NCBI RefSeq assembly: GCF_004135205.1
Contig: NZ_CP035490.1
Location: 1,054,001 to 1,118,000 of the forward strand
Origin: Hahella sp. KA22
GTDB lineage: Bacteria > Pseudomonadota > Gammaproteobacteria > Pseudomonadales > Oleiphilaceae
Reading direction: 5' to 3'
DNA length: 64,000 bases
The notes beneath the pieces were generated by a model. That model searched no databases and was not told the DNA's origin. It saw only the letters and a list, made by a program, of their open reading frames with translations. Shown piece by piece: positions 51,678 to 60,323 of the stretch. A program made the translations under genes and the position numbers. How positions within the stretch are numbered: the first letter of the stretch is position 1; every line of letters starts with the position of its first letter.

Positions 51678-53768
51678 ATGAATGGTTCCCTAGCCTATGA
51701 GTCCGGCGCAGCCATCGGCCGGACCAAGCGGGAGTGGTTTTCATCATTTCCGGTTTGTCTGCTTTTGGCGGCGGTGGTGGCGTTCGGCGCCGCCAGCGAT
51801 ATCCATAATAAAATTCTGCAAATGGGGCAGGCGATTTGGCCGGGATATTACGAGCTGCGCACCGAGCCGGTAGCGCCGGAGTGTAATCCCAATCCCAATA
51901 TTGAGTCTGAGTTGCAGCGATTGATGGCGCAACGGCAAGCCCCCGCCGACGATCTGGGGTTGTTCGAGCCGGACCCTGTTGATCCTGCGATATTGCGCGC
52001 GTCCTTACTCAACGCCAAGGCCGCATGCGTCGAGAAGTTCCAGCGTTATGAGGCCACCAAGGATCGCATCACCCCAGGCTTGAGAGCGTTCCGGGCTGGG
52101 GAGTTGTTTGTGGCGGACGTCATTGCTTTTGGCCTGACTTCTCAGCGCTTTATCCTGGTCATTCTGGTGTTAATCTGCGCCGCCACTGCGACCGCGGGTC
52201 GTCATCATATCGCCATGAGGCCGATGGTGACGGCGCTGGATCATCGTGTTTCCACTGCGTTGCAACTGATCGCCAACGCTATGTTGTTCATGTCTTCCTG
52301 GTCTTTCCGTGAGTTGGGGGTGGCTCATGGCGGCGAGTCGCCGCAACGGGACGCATTGCATTTGTTGTGGATGTCCGGATTTGGCGCTCTGACTCTGATG
52401 AGCCTCTGGCAGCTGATCAAAGCGCCGGATGACGTCAAGCCAGGAGGCCGCCTCGGCGGAGCGTTACTGAGCGTGCCGCTGTATACCACCATGTGTCTGA
52501 TCTCCGGAACTTACTTCATGCTGGAAGGCCATGTTGCGGGCGTTGGTATCTATCTGGATAAGATGATGGACTTATCCGACATGTTCCTGAATGTCGGGCT
52601 TTACGTCTGGATTGGCATGATGCTGAAGGAAACAAGACTCGCCAGCCTGGTGTTTAACGTATTTCATCCTTGGAAGATGCCCCCGGAAATGCTCGCCTTT
52701 GTGGCGATCGCCGTCGCAGCCATACCTACGGCGTATACCGGCGCTTCAGGCATATTCGTGATCGCGGCGGGCTCGGTTATCTATCTGGAACTACGTAAAG
52801 CCGGGGCGCGCCGCCAGCTGGCTTTAGCGGCTACGGCTATTTCCGGCAGTCTCGGCGTGGTGCTGCGTCCCTGTCTGCTGGTGGTGATCATCGCCTACTT
52901 GAACCGGGAAGTGACCACGGATCAGCTGTTCGGCTGGGGTGGCAAAGTATTCGTGCTGACGCTTATGCTGTTCGCTGCCTTCAGTATGACGATGAACCGA
53001 TGCAGCCCTATTGCGCTGGCTCCGGTGCGCGTCGCCGCGCCGGCGATGCTGGCGGCTTTGAAACCACTGATTCCCTATGTTTTGGTGATCAGCATCGTTG
53101 CTCTGGTTTATTCTTGGGGATTGGGCGTTGCTCTCAATGAGTTCACCGCCCCACGCATATTGCCAGTGATGATGCTGACTATCCTGGTATACGAGCGCTA
53201 TCGAAAGCCGAGCGTGGCGGAAAGAAAAGGACCTTCCGAAGAAGGAAAACAGGCTGGTTTCGAGAAAGCATTGCGCTCGGCGACGAACGAGACGACAACC
53301 CATATCGGCGCTTTGTTATTCTTGATGGGGCTTTCCGTCAGCGTGGGCGGCGTGATAGAGCGTTCTGGCCTGATGGAAATCTTCCCGCACAGCTTCGCCA
53401 GCGTCTGGATGGTTATGCTGATGTTGGTGGCGATACTGGTGGTGATAGGGATGGTGATGGACCCTTATGGCGCAGTCATTCTTGTCAGTGCGACCATCGC
53501 CAGAATCGCCTATGACAATGGCGTTGATCCGGTCCATTTCTGGATGGTGACCCTGGTGGCTTTTGAGTTGGGCTATTTAAGTCCGCCAGTGGCGCTTAAC
53601 CACTTATTGACCCGGCAAGTGGTTGGAGAAGAGGAAATCCGTCTGGCGCAAATGGAGGAGGGAGGCTTCTATCAACGCCATGAACGTATTCTCATGCCGC
53701 TGCTGGTGCTGGGTAGCGCTTTGATCATCGTGGCTTTCGGGCCTTTAGCTTACCAAGCGTGGAGCTAG
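51678..53768 (+). CDS. TRAP transporter permease with fused small and large subunits
   Basis: This 696-residue inner-membrane protein combines a DctQ-like N-terminal part and a DctM-like C-terminal part. The first helix is near residues 24-42. A hydrophilic stretch of about 110 residues with several Pro and Asp follows, which is unusually long, then three more helices and the many-helix DctM domain from about residue 265. Typical DctM stretches are GASGIFVIAAGSVIYLELRKAG, GLSVSVGGVIERSGL and DPYGAVILVSATIARIAY. It should be a sodium- or proton-driven uptake system using the AdeT-like binding protein. Substrate unknown. Confidence 0.75.
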   Translation: MNGSLAYESGAAIGRTKREWFSSFPVCLLLAAVVAFGAASDIHNKILQMGQAIWPGYYELRTEPVAPECNPNPNIESELQRLMAQRQAPADDLGLFEPDPVDPAILRASLLNAKAACVEKFQRYEATKDRITPGLRAFRAGELFVADVIAFGLTSQRFILVILVLICAATATAGRHHIAMRPMVTALDHRVSTALQLIANAMLFMSSWSFRELGVAHGGESPQRDALHLLWMSGFGALTLMSLWQLIKAPDDVKPGGRLGGALLSVPLYTTMCLISGTYFMLEGHVAGVGIYLDKMMDLSDMFLNVGLYVWIGMMLKETRLASLVFNVFHPWKMPPEMLAFVAIAVAAIPTAYTGASGIFVIAAGSVIYLELRKAGARRQLALAATAISGSLGVVLRPCLLVVIIAYLNREVTTDQLFGWGGKVFVLTLMLFAAFSMTMNRCSPIALAPVRVAAPAMLAALKPLIPYVLVISIVALVYSWGLGVALNEFTAPRILPVMMLTILVYERYRKPSVAERKGPSEEGKQAGFEKALRSATNETTTHIGALLFLMGLSVSVGGVIERSGLMEIFPHSFASVWMVMLMLVAILVVIGMVMDPYGAVILVSATIARIAYDNGVDPVHFWMVTLVAFELGYLSPPVALNHLLTRQVVGEEEIRLAQMEEGGFYQRHERILMPLLVLGSALIIVAFGPLAYQAWS

Positions 53769-53805
53769 CCAGCTTCGGATGTGTTGAGGGTAAACCCGGG
53801 ACATA

Positions 53806-53831
53806 AAAAAACCCGGCGGACCGGGTTTTTT
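53806..53831. terminator. Bidirectional intrinsic terminator between the TRAP permease and pckA
   Basis: AAAAAACCCGG and CCGGGTTTTTT form a perfect stem around CGGA. T-runs lie on both strands between convergent genes. Confidence 0.95.
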
Positions 53832-53845
53832 GACAGAGCCGTCGC

Positions 53846-55381
53846 TTAGTCCAAAGAAGGACCCGCTGCGCGGATAGCGTCGGAAACGTCGAACTTTTTG
53901 AAGTTCTCCACGAACTGCTGGATCAGATCCTGCGCCTTGGCGTCGTAAGCTTCTTTGTCCGCCCAGGTGTTGCGCGGGTTCAGCAGTACGCTGTCTACGC
54001 CTTCCAGTTCTTTGGGAACGGTCAGGTTCAGCTTTTCCAGGCGCTCCGTTTCGACATCCGCCAGCTCACCGCTTTGGATGGCGCTGATGATGGCGCGAGT
54101 CACAGGAATGCTGAAGCGTTTGCCTACGCCGTGGGAGCCGCCGGTCCAGCCAGTGTTGACCAGATAAACCTTGCTGCCGAATTCTTCCATACGCTTCATT
54201 AACAGCTCTGCGTAAACGCCTGCAGGGCGAGGGAAGAAGGGGGCGCCGAAGCATGTGGAGAAAGTGGATTTCAGCTTGGAGCTGGAGCCCATTTCGGTAG
54301 AGCCTACCAGGGCGGTATAGCCGCTCAGGAAGTGATAAGCCGCTGCTTCTTTGCTCAGGATAGATACGGGAGGCAATACGCCAGTCATATCGCAAGTCAG
54401 GAAGACGATCGCAGACGGTTCGCCAGCGCGATTTTCCAACACGCGCTTTTCCACGTGCTCAAGCGGGTAGGCGCAGCGAGTGTTTTCGGTCAGGGATACG
54501 TCAGTGTAGTCCGGCGTGCGGTCTTGATCGTCAATGACGACGTTCTCGACGATGGCGCCAAAACGAATAGCGTTCCATATAACCGGCTCGTTTTTCTGGC
54601 TTAGATCGATACACTTCGCATAGCAGCCGCCTTCCACGTTGAAAACCGTGCCACGTCCCCAGCCATGCTCATCGTCGCCGATCAGAAAACGGGACTCGTC
54701 AGCGGACAGCGTGGTTTTGCCGGTGCCGGACAAACCAAAGAACAGGCATGTCTGACCATCTTCACCGACGTTGGCGGAGCAGTGCATGGGTAGCACGTCT
54801 TTTTCCGGCAACAGGAAGTTCTGCACGGAGAACATCGCCTTCTTCATTTCCCCTGCGTACCGCATGCCAGCCAGCAATACTTTGCGGCGCGCAAAGTTGA
54901 TGATCACTGCGCCATCGCTGTTGGTTCCGTCGCGCTCAGGCTCGCACACGAAGTCTGGAATGTTCATCACTTGCCATTCCTGCTTGTCCGCCGGGTTGTA
55001 ACGCTCGGGGCGGATGAACAGATTACGGCCAAACAGGTTGTGCCAGGCAGTTTCGGTGGTGACTTTGATAGGTAAGTAGTGCTCGGGATCAGCGCCTACG
55101 TGCAGGTGGGAAACGAATCGGTCGCGGGTGGAGATGTAATCTTCGACGCGGTCCCAAAGTGCGTCGAATTTCTCTGCATCGAAGGGGCGGTTAATCGCGC
55201 CCCAGTCGATCGCGTCCGCAGTGCTGGGCTCCTGTACGATGAAACGATCCATTGGGGAGCGTCCCGTTCGTTTTCCGGTGTTGACCACCAGGGAGCCGTT
55301 GGCGGCCATGCGGCCTTCTTTACGGCAAATAGACTGTTCAACCAATTCGGCTGAACTAAGATCTGTATATATATTGCTCAC
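53846..55381 (-). CDS. pckA: Phosphoenolpyruvate carboxykinase (ATP)
   Basis: This 511-residue enzyme converts oxaloacetate and ATP to PEP, the entry to gluconeogenesis. The P-loop is [13 protein letters not shown]. The metal/oxaloacetate site includes [11 protein letters not shown], and the adenine-binding C-terminus has [17 protein letters not shown]. Family lengths are 520-540 residues, so it is slightly short at the N-terminus but complete in catalytic motifs. Its position beside hslO, hslR and yrfG is the common gammaproteobacterial arrangement. Confidence 0.96.
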   Translation of the reverse strand: MSNIYTDLSSAELVEQSICRKEGRMAANGSLVVNTGKRTGRSPMDRFIVQEPSTADAIDWGAINRPFDAEKFDALWDRVEDYISTRDRFVSHLHVGADPEHYLPIKVTTETAWHNLFGRNLFIRPERYNPADKQEWQVMNIPDFVCEPERDGTNSDGAVIINFARRKVLLAGMRYAGEMKKAMFSVQNFLLPEKDVLPMHCSANVGEDGQTCLFFGLSGTGKTTLSADESRFLIGDDEHGWGRGTVFNVEGGCYAKCIDLSQKNEPVIWNAIRFGAIVENVVIDDQDRTPDYTDVSLTENTRCAYPLEHVEKRVLENRAGEPSAIVFLTCDMTGVLPPVSILSKEAAAYHFLSGYTALVGSTEMGSSSKLKSTFSTCFGAPFFPRPAGVYAELLMKRMEEFGSKVYLVNTGWTGGSHGVGKRFSIPVTRAIISAIQSGELADVETERLEKLNLTVPKELEGVDSVLLNPRNTWADKEAYDAKAQDLIQQFVENFKKFDVSDAIRAAGPSLD

Positions 55382-55542
55382 TTAACCTCGCCCTCATTAT
55401 AACAATCATAGGCGCAGACGCCGCCGTTCTTTTAGGTTTTGTTATGCTCGGGACGCGCTGCGTTATCGCAAACAGGGGCGCTATTATGCCAAAAGCAGGT
55501 TGAAAAGACGACAGTTTCCGGGTGTGCGTAAGGCCTAGTCCT

Positions 55543-55561
55543 GCGGGCGTTTCCGGCCCGC
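55543..55561. other. GC hairpin downstream of hslO
   Basis: GCGGGC and GCCCGC form a 6-bp stem with a seven-base loop, followed directly by CCCC/GGGG which can form a second short stem. No T-run follows. It lies between hslO and pckA, in the 230-base gap upstream of pckA. Confidence 0.35.
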
Positions 55562-55611
55562 CCCGTGGGGGCTGGCCGGGGTGCGCGAAACGGTTCGCTC
55601 GCGCGTCAGGT

Positions 55612-56469
55612 TCAGTGAAGGGTGGGGGAGTCGAATAACTGCTCTATGCGCTCGCGACCAAAGCTGTAGCGCTGCAGGCAAAACTGGCAGTTCATTTCTA
55701 TTTCTCCGCTCTCATCCAGGATGGAGAAGGCTTCTTCGCGGCCGATAGACTTAACCACTTCCAGGGTTCGCTCTTCTGAGCAAGAACACCAGAAACTGGC
55801 GGGTTCTTCCTGCAGGACTCTGACAGATTCCTCATGGAACAAGCGATGTAATACTTCTTCCGCAGGTAAACTGAATAACTCGTCCGCTGTTAACGTAGCA
55901 GATAGCGCAATGATACGCTCCCAGTTTTCAGCGGAGTGCTCGCCACCACGGGCTGCGGGAAGTTGTTGCAGCAGCAGGCCGCCCCAGCGTCCGTTCGATT
56001 CATACAGCCATATTCTGGTGGCTAGCTGCTCGGAACGTTCAAAATATTCTTCCAGACAGGCGGAAAGTGAATCCGAAGTGAGGGGCACTATGCCCTGGTA
56101 GCGCTGACCATTTTGAGGCGTAATGGTTATCGCCAGAGCGGCGCGATTTCCCAGCAATTGCTTTAATGACGTGCAGCTCGGCGTCCCTTCCCAGCGTGCG
56201 ATGCCGCGGGCAGTGCGGCGATGGGTCGCTTCCGCCATCAATAGACGTAACTCGCCTTCGCCGGTGGCTTGCAGGGTGGTGTCGCCTTTGATTTTGAGCG
56301 TCGCGCTTAGCAGCAGGCCCGCACTTAATGCTTGGCCCAACAAGGACTGGATGGCCTGTGGGTAGTCATGGCGAGACAGTGCGTCCTGTACGGTTTTTTC
56401 CAAAACCAGCAACTCGCCGCGGATGTCCAGTTCGTCAAAAATAAAGCGTTGTAGTAAATCAGCTTTCAT
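55612..56469 (-). CDS. hslO: Redox-regulated chaperone Hsp33
   Basis: This 285-residue holdase is activated by oxidative unfolding. The C-terminal zinc cysteines are present as CSCSEE (CxC) and CQFCLQRY (CxxC). The N-terminal domain has MLRRFIFDELDIRGELV-type sequence, here starting ADLLQRFIFDELDIRG. The order hslR-hslO on the minus strand (30-base gap) makes an Hsp15-Hsp33 heat-shock pair. Confidence 0.95.
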   Translation of the reverse strand: MKADLLQRFIFDELDIRGELLVLEKTVQDALSRHDYPQAIQSLLGQALSAGLLLSATLKIKGDTTLQATGEGELRLLMAEATHRRTARGIARWEGTPSCTSLKQLLGNRAALAITITPQNGQRYQGIVPLTSDSLSACLEEYFERSEQLATRIWLYESNGRWGGLLLQQLPAARGGEHSAENWERIIALSATLTADELFSLPAEEVLHRLFHEESVRVLQEEPASFWCSCSEERTLEVVKSIGREEAFSILDESGEIEMNCQFCLQRYSFGRERIEQLFDSPTLH

Positions 56470-56499
56470 GAGTGAGGAAATATCCTGCTCTAATCAATA

Positions 56500-56913
56500 T
56501 TAATCGTGTTCAGCTTGTTCTTTGAAGCGGTGAATCATACGCCGTTGCTTCTTGGTCGGTCTGCGCGCCGGCGGCAATTGCGCCGCCTGAATCTGCTTTT
56601 GCTGCCAGGCCAGTTGCTCGCGTTTTTCGACGCTGGCTTCCGTTTCTTGATATAGCTTCTGCGCCACGGGAGCCGGGCCGCGTTTCTCGGAGATATCCAA
56701 TACCAGCACGGTCTTTTCCGACCAGCCCTGTTTAAGTGTGACCTCCGCCCCGGCTTCAACTACCCGTCCGGGCTTAACGCGGGCTCCATTATAGTGCACT
56801 CTGCCGCCTTCTATGGCCTCTTTGGCGAGGGTGCGGGTTTTGTAAAAGCGCGCGGCCCATAACCATTTATCCAACCGCACTTTGTGTTCTGTCGCTGAAG
56901 CCTGCTCCTTCAT
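56500..56913 (-). CDS. hslR: Hsp15, S4-domain ribosome rescue protein
   Basis: This 137-residue protein begins with an S4 RNA-binding domain: VRLDKWLWAARFYKTRTLAKEAIEGGRV. A basic C-terminal tail (RRPTKKQRRMIHRF) follows. Hsp15 binds stalled 50S subunits carrying nascent chains. It lies between yrfG and hslO; 13 bases separate it from yrfG. Confidence 0.94.
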   Translation of the reverse strand: MKEQASATEHKVRLDKWLWAARFYKTRTLAKEAIEGGRVHYNGARVKPGRVVEAGAEVTLKQGWSEKTVLVLDISEKRGPAPVAQKLYQETEASVEKREQLAWQQKQIQAAQLPPARRPTKKQRRMIHRFKEQAEHD

Positions 56914-56926
56914 TTATTACCTGTCT

Positions 56927-57604
56927 CTAAACTTTACTGTTGACGAAGACGTTGTCAGGCAAAATCTGGTCGAAGTGCAGAATGCCCTTAAATTCCGTCT
57001 CTTCATTTGCGGGGCGCTTACTGTCCGGGTGCAATACCGCCAGCAAGTGCGCGACGCCGTATTCTTTAGCTGAACGCAGCACGGGTAAGCTGTCGTCTAT
57101 CAAAAGCGCTCTGTCCGGCTGGAATGGTTCAACCTCCTGCAAACGGCTCCAGAACGCGACGTCCTCTTTGGGGACGCCAAAGTCGTGGGAGCTGACAATG
57201 TTGTCAAAATAAGGCGTCAGGTCGACTTGGCGTAACTTGAGATCAAGGCTCTTACGATGGGCATTGGTCACCATGACGACCCGGCAATGGCTGTCCCGCA
57301 TTGTCTTGAGGAACTCCTCAACAAAGGGGCGATAGCCAATAAGATGTCGGACTTCCTCTTTTAGAGTAGGAATGTCGACGTCAAGCTCACGGCTCCAATA
57401 GTCGAGACAGTACCAGTTCAGCTGCCCCTGTAGTTGGCGGACTTTATCGAGCAAGTCTTTGCTCACGACCTCTGGATGAAGATCTTTAAGCTCCGCCAAG
57501 CGTTTTGGCAGGTGCTCCATCCAGAAAAAATTGTCGAAATGCAAGTCCAGTAATGTGCCATCCATATCAAGCAATATGGTATCGATGGCGCTCCAATCCA
57601 GCAT
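56927..57604 (-). CDS. yrfG: GMP/IMP nucleotidase YrfG (HAD family)
   Basis: This 225-residue HAD phosphatase has the nucleophile motif LLDMDGTLLDLHFDNFFW, motif II VMVTNAHRKSLDLKL and the Asp motif ALLIDDSLPVLRSAK. YrfG dephosphorylates GMP and IMP. It is first in the yrfG-hslR-hslO run on the minus strand and divergent from cysQ. Confidence 0.92.
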   Translation of the reverse strand: MLDWSAIDTILLDMDGTLLDLHFDNFFWMEHLPKRLAELKDLHPEVVSKDLLDKVRQLQGQLNWYCLDYWSRELDVDIPTLKEEVRHLIGYRPFVEEFLKTMRDSHCRVVMVTNAHRKSLDLKLRQVDLTPYFDNIVSSHDFGVPKEDVAFWSRLQEVEPFQPDRALLIDDSLPVLRSAKEYGVAHLLAVLHPDSKRPANEETEFKGILHFDQILPDNVFVNSKV

Positions 57605-57719
57605 GCAATAACCTTCTTTACATCATGAGTAAGTCTGTTAGATTGTAACTCTTTCAAAGAGCACAGGACAGGCGCGCGCAAAGATGGCGTCGTCCCCCTT
57701 CCCATCAGGACAAGGTTAC

Positions 57720-58553
57720 ATGATAGATAAAAACACCATTGAGCGGATGCATGCCGAAATTCAAGGGATTATGAATGCGGCCGGCGCAGCGATTCTTGAT
57801 GTATACGAAAAAGCGGAATCCATTGAAATCACCACCAAAGACGACGACTCTCCACTGACCCAGGCGGATCGTAGAGCCCATGCCATTATTGCTGAAGGTC
57901 TGCGAAAAATGCCGGAAGGGTTTCCTGTGCTGTCGGAGGAGTCCACCTTGCCGGACTACGAAGAGCGCCGCCAATGGACGACTTATTGGCTGGTCGACCC
58001 GCTTGACGGCACCAAGGAGTTTATCAACCGAAATGGTGAGTTCACCGTCAATATTGCATTGATTCATGAAGGCTTTCCGGTTGCAGGTTGGGTATATGTG
58101 CCTGTGAGAAGCCAGTTATATTATGGCTGGAGCCTAGATGGCGGCGCCGCTGCGTTTTTGGCGGAAAATGGCGAATCTCATGCGATCACCGCCCGCAAGC
58201 TGAACCCGGAAGCGGAAGTCGTGGTGGTGGCCAGCCGTCGTCATGGAGGCGAAGCGCTGCAGCCTATGTTGGATAAAGCGGAAGCGCGTTTTGCGAAACT
58301 AGAGCGCAAGAGCATCGGCAGCTCTCTTAAAATTTGTCTGGTGGCGGAAGGTAAAGCGGACTGGTACCCCCGTTTGGCGCCGACCTCTGAGTGGGATACC
58401 GCTGCTGCCCATGCTGTGCTGCTTGGCGCTGGGGGCGTTATGGTGGACGCAGAATACAAACCGTTGCGTTATAACTCTAAAGAAAGCATCTTGAATCCGC
58501 ATTTTCACGCTATCGCAGACGATGGCGAAGTATGGAAAGAGCTGGTGCTCTAA
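57720..58553 (+). CDS. cysQ: 3'(2'),5'-bisphosphate nucleotidase CysQ
   Basis: This protein of about 277 residues hydrolyses PAP, the by-product of sulfate assimilation. The inositol-monophosphatase-family metal site is VLSEES and DPLDGTKEF. WDTAAAHAVLLGAGG is the C-terminal signature. ATG 57720 is preferred over the in-frame 57684 because it has AAGG upstream and matches the family N-terminus (MHAEIQGIMNAAG). A strong terminator follows. Confidence 0.93.
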   Translation: MIDKNTIERMHAEIQGIMNAAGAAILDVYEKAESIEITTKDDDSPLTQADRRAHAIIAEGLRKMPEGFPVLSEESTLPDYEERRQWTTYWLVDPLDGTKEFINRNGEFTVNIALIHEGFPVAGWVYVPVRSQLYYGWSLDGGAAAFLAENGESHAITARKLNPEAEVVVVASRRHGGEALQPMLDKAEARFAKLERKSIGSSLKICLVAEGKADWYPRLAPTSEWDTAAAHAVLLGAGGVMVDAEYKPLRYNSKESILNPHFHAIADDGEVWKELVL

Positions 58554-58595
58554 TATTGCGGAAGCCCATGCATTAAAGGCGTGGGCATTACAACG

Positions 58596-58621
58596 AAAAA
58601 GCCGGCGCATGCCGGCTTTTT
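58596..58621. terminator. Bidirectional terminator between cysQ and the small membrane protein gene
   Basis: AAAAAGCCGGC and GCCGGCTTTTT form a perfect 11-bp stem around GCAT, with T-runs on both strands. Confidence 0.95.
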
Positions 58622-58645
58622 GTATTTTAAGAGTAATCCGTCGAC

Positions 58646-58990
58646 TTAGTTTTGAGCGCTTTCGTCGCCCAAAGTCACCACCTTCTCTTTACGGCCAACC
58701 CGGGTGCAACCCAGGCAGCGTACGAATGTGGTTTTGGCCGGGCCGATAACCAAAGTCTCCGCCGCTTCGCCAGCGTTTCCACCCAAGGCGGAGAAGGGCA
58801 GTGAAGCGACATAGACGACAGAGCCGATAACGGTGATGCCGAACAGCACTGGACGGGCGAACAGAGCGTCACCAGTCATGGCCAACGCGGATGGCTTTTC
58901 CTCCACGGTTTCGCTGTATCCTGCAGTAGGCATGACAAAAGCTGCAGTGGCGACAACAATACTAATCCAACGAACAAGCGTCTGGCGCAT
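58646..58990 (-). CDS. Small exported/membrane protein of unknown function
   Basis: This 114-residue protein has an N-terminal signal-like hydrophobic stretch (residues 8-24, then GYSE). A second hydrophobic segment (ALFARPVLFGITVIGSVVYVASLPF) follows, and the sequence ends with a conserved-looking RCLGCTRVGRKE tail. Similar small proteins are annotated as hypothetical or, without real support, as multidrug transporters. The Cys pair near the end could bind a metal or be oxidised. It is monocistronic, with a terminator shared with cysQ. Confidence 0.7.
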   Translation of the reverse strand: MRQTLVRWISIVVATAAFVMPTAGYSETVEEKPSALAMTGDALFARPVLFGITVIGSVVYVASLPFSALGGNAGEAAETLVIGPAKTTFVRCLGCTRVGRKEKVVTLGDESAQN

Positions 58991-59192
58991 GGGTGAACTC
59001 TCCCAATTAACAAATCCAATAGTCTATCTATTAAGACAAATATAACAGGCTTTTGAAAACTTTCTAAAAAAGAATCAGCTGTTTTGCAATAATATTTTGT
59101 GTATTTTCTAACTTTGCTGCGCCCCTGTCGACGCCTTTTGTTGAGTTTGTGACATTCTCCCATCAGGCGCCTGTAGCGATAATCGGCATATC

Positions 59193-60008
59193 TTACCGTT
59201 GGCAGGAGGGACAGAACACGCTGGCCCGCTGGCCTAATTTGATTTCTTTGAGTTCCGTTTTACACACCGTACAGGGTTGTCCGCCACGACCATAGGCCCG
59301 CAGCGTTTGCTGAAAGTAACCTGGCTTGCCGTCCCCCCCTACAAAATCACGCAAAGTGGTGCCGCCCATGTTGATGGCGTCGCTTAGTACTTTTCTTACC
59401 GCTTCCGCCAGAGCCTGATAACGTTTGAGACTAACCTCTCCCGCTGGCCGTGTAGGTCTGATGCCCGCCAGGAACAGAGCCTCATTCGCGTAAATATTGC
59501 CAACGCCGACCACGATAGCCTGGTCCATCAAGAATGTTTTAATCGGTGACTTGCGTTGCCGGGACAACTTATAAAGAAGCTCTCCACTGAACTGATCGCT
59601 TAAGGGCTCAGGACCGAGATGTCTCAGCAGGGGATGTTCCTGCGTTGGCGGATTTAGCAGCAACAGGCAGCCGAAACGTCGCGGATCGTTGTAACGCAAA
59701 GTTATATCGCCTTCGAGCAATATATCTACATGATCATGCTTCATTCGTGGAGTTTCCGGGGCCACGATGCGCAGATTGCCGGACATTCCCAAATGAAAGA
59801 GCAGCTCATTTTCACCCAGATTGATTAACAGATATTTGGCGCGCCGTGTGACGTCCTGCACTGTTTTGCCTCTGGCGGCGGCAGGCAAGTCGGCTGGCAC
59901 CGGCCAGCGTAGCCGTGGTTCATAGACATTTACTTTAAGAATTTTACGGCCGGTGATGTGGGGCGCGACGCCTCTGCGGGTGGTTTCCACCTCTGGTAAT
60001 TCTGGCAC
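59193..60008 (-). CDS. mutM: Formamidopyrimidine-DNA glycosylase
   Basis: This 271-residue repair enzyme removes 8-oxoguanine and related lesions. The N-terminus [12 protein letters not shown] contains the catalytic Pro and Glu. The helix-two-turn-helix has [19 protein letters not shown], and the C-terminal zinc finger is CTVCKTE ... CPSCQR. It is complete and normal in length. Confidence 0.97.
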   Translation of the reverse strand: MPELPEVETTRRGVAPHITGRKILKVNVYEPRLRWPVPADLPAAARGKTVQDVTRRAKYLLINLGENELLFHLGMSGNLRIVAPETPRMKHDHVDILLEGDITLRYNDPRRFGCLLLLNPPTQEHPLLRHLGPEPLSDQFSGELLYKLSRQRKSPIKTFLMDQAIVVGVGNIYANEALFLAGIRPTRPAGEVSLKRYQALAEAVRKVLSDAINMGGTTLRDFVGGDGKPGYFQQTLRAYGRGGQPCTVCKTELKEIKLGQRASVFCPSCQR

Positions 60009-60323
60009 GGGGTAAACCTTTGTCTTCGAATTTGGTTAGAGGGTGAACGCTATCGGCTTGATTATACCCCACGGAAAAGGTGGAGCTCTGAGCATTCGCC
60101 GCGTAAAAATCACAGTCTAACCATGAGGTTGCGAAAAACCTATAGAGAACTTCCCCGAGACAGCATGAGTTAGCCTTTGTAATCGCTGATTGCAGAGTGC
60201 GAACATCGTCCCGTTTCAGGCCGGTTTTTCAGCAATTTCTTACAAACTTTAATATGCGGGCGCGCAAAGTTTAGCGTACACTTGTACGCTCAAATTTCGG
60301 GATACAACAAGAGAGATTTCCAC
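60009..60323. other. 315-base divergent region between mutM and the desaturase
   Basis: The right half carries a candidate promoter (TTTTCA near 60226 and TAATAT at 60250-60255, about 18 bases apart) and the palindrome at 60273-60290. The left half serves mutM. No gene is seen. Confidence 0.45.
60273..60290. promoter_or_regulatory. FabR/DesT-type operator in front of the desaturase gene
   Basis: AGCGTACA-CT-TGTACGCT is a perfect 8-bp inverted repeat with a two-base centre. E. coli FabR sites before fabA and fabB have the same AGCGTACA...TGTACGCT core, and Pseudomonas DesT sites are related. It lies 34 bases before the desaturase ATG, so an acyl-responsive TetR-family repressor is likely to control the gene. 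The regulator gene is not in this window. Confidence 0.8.
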
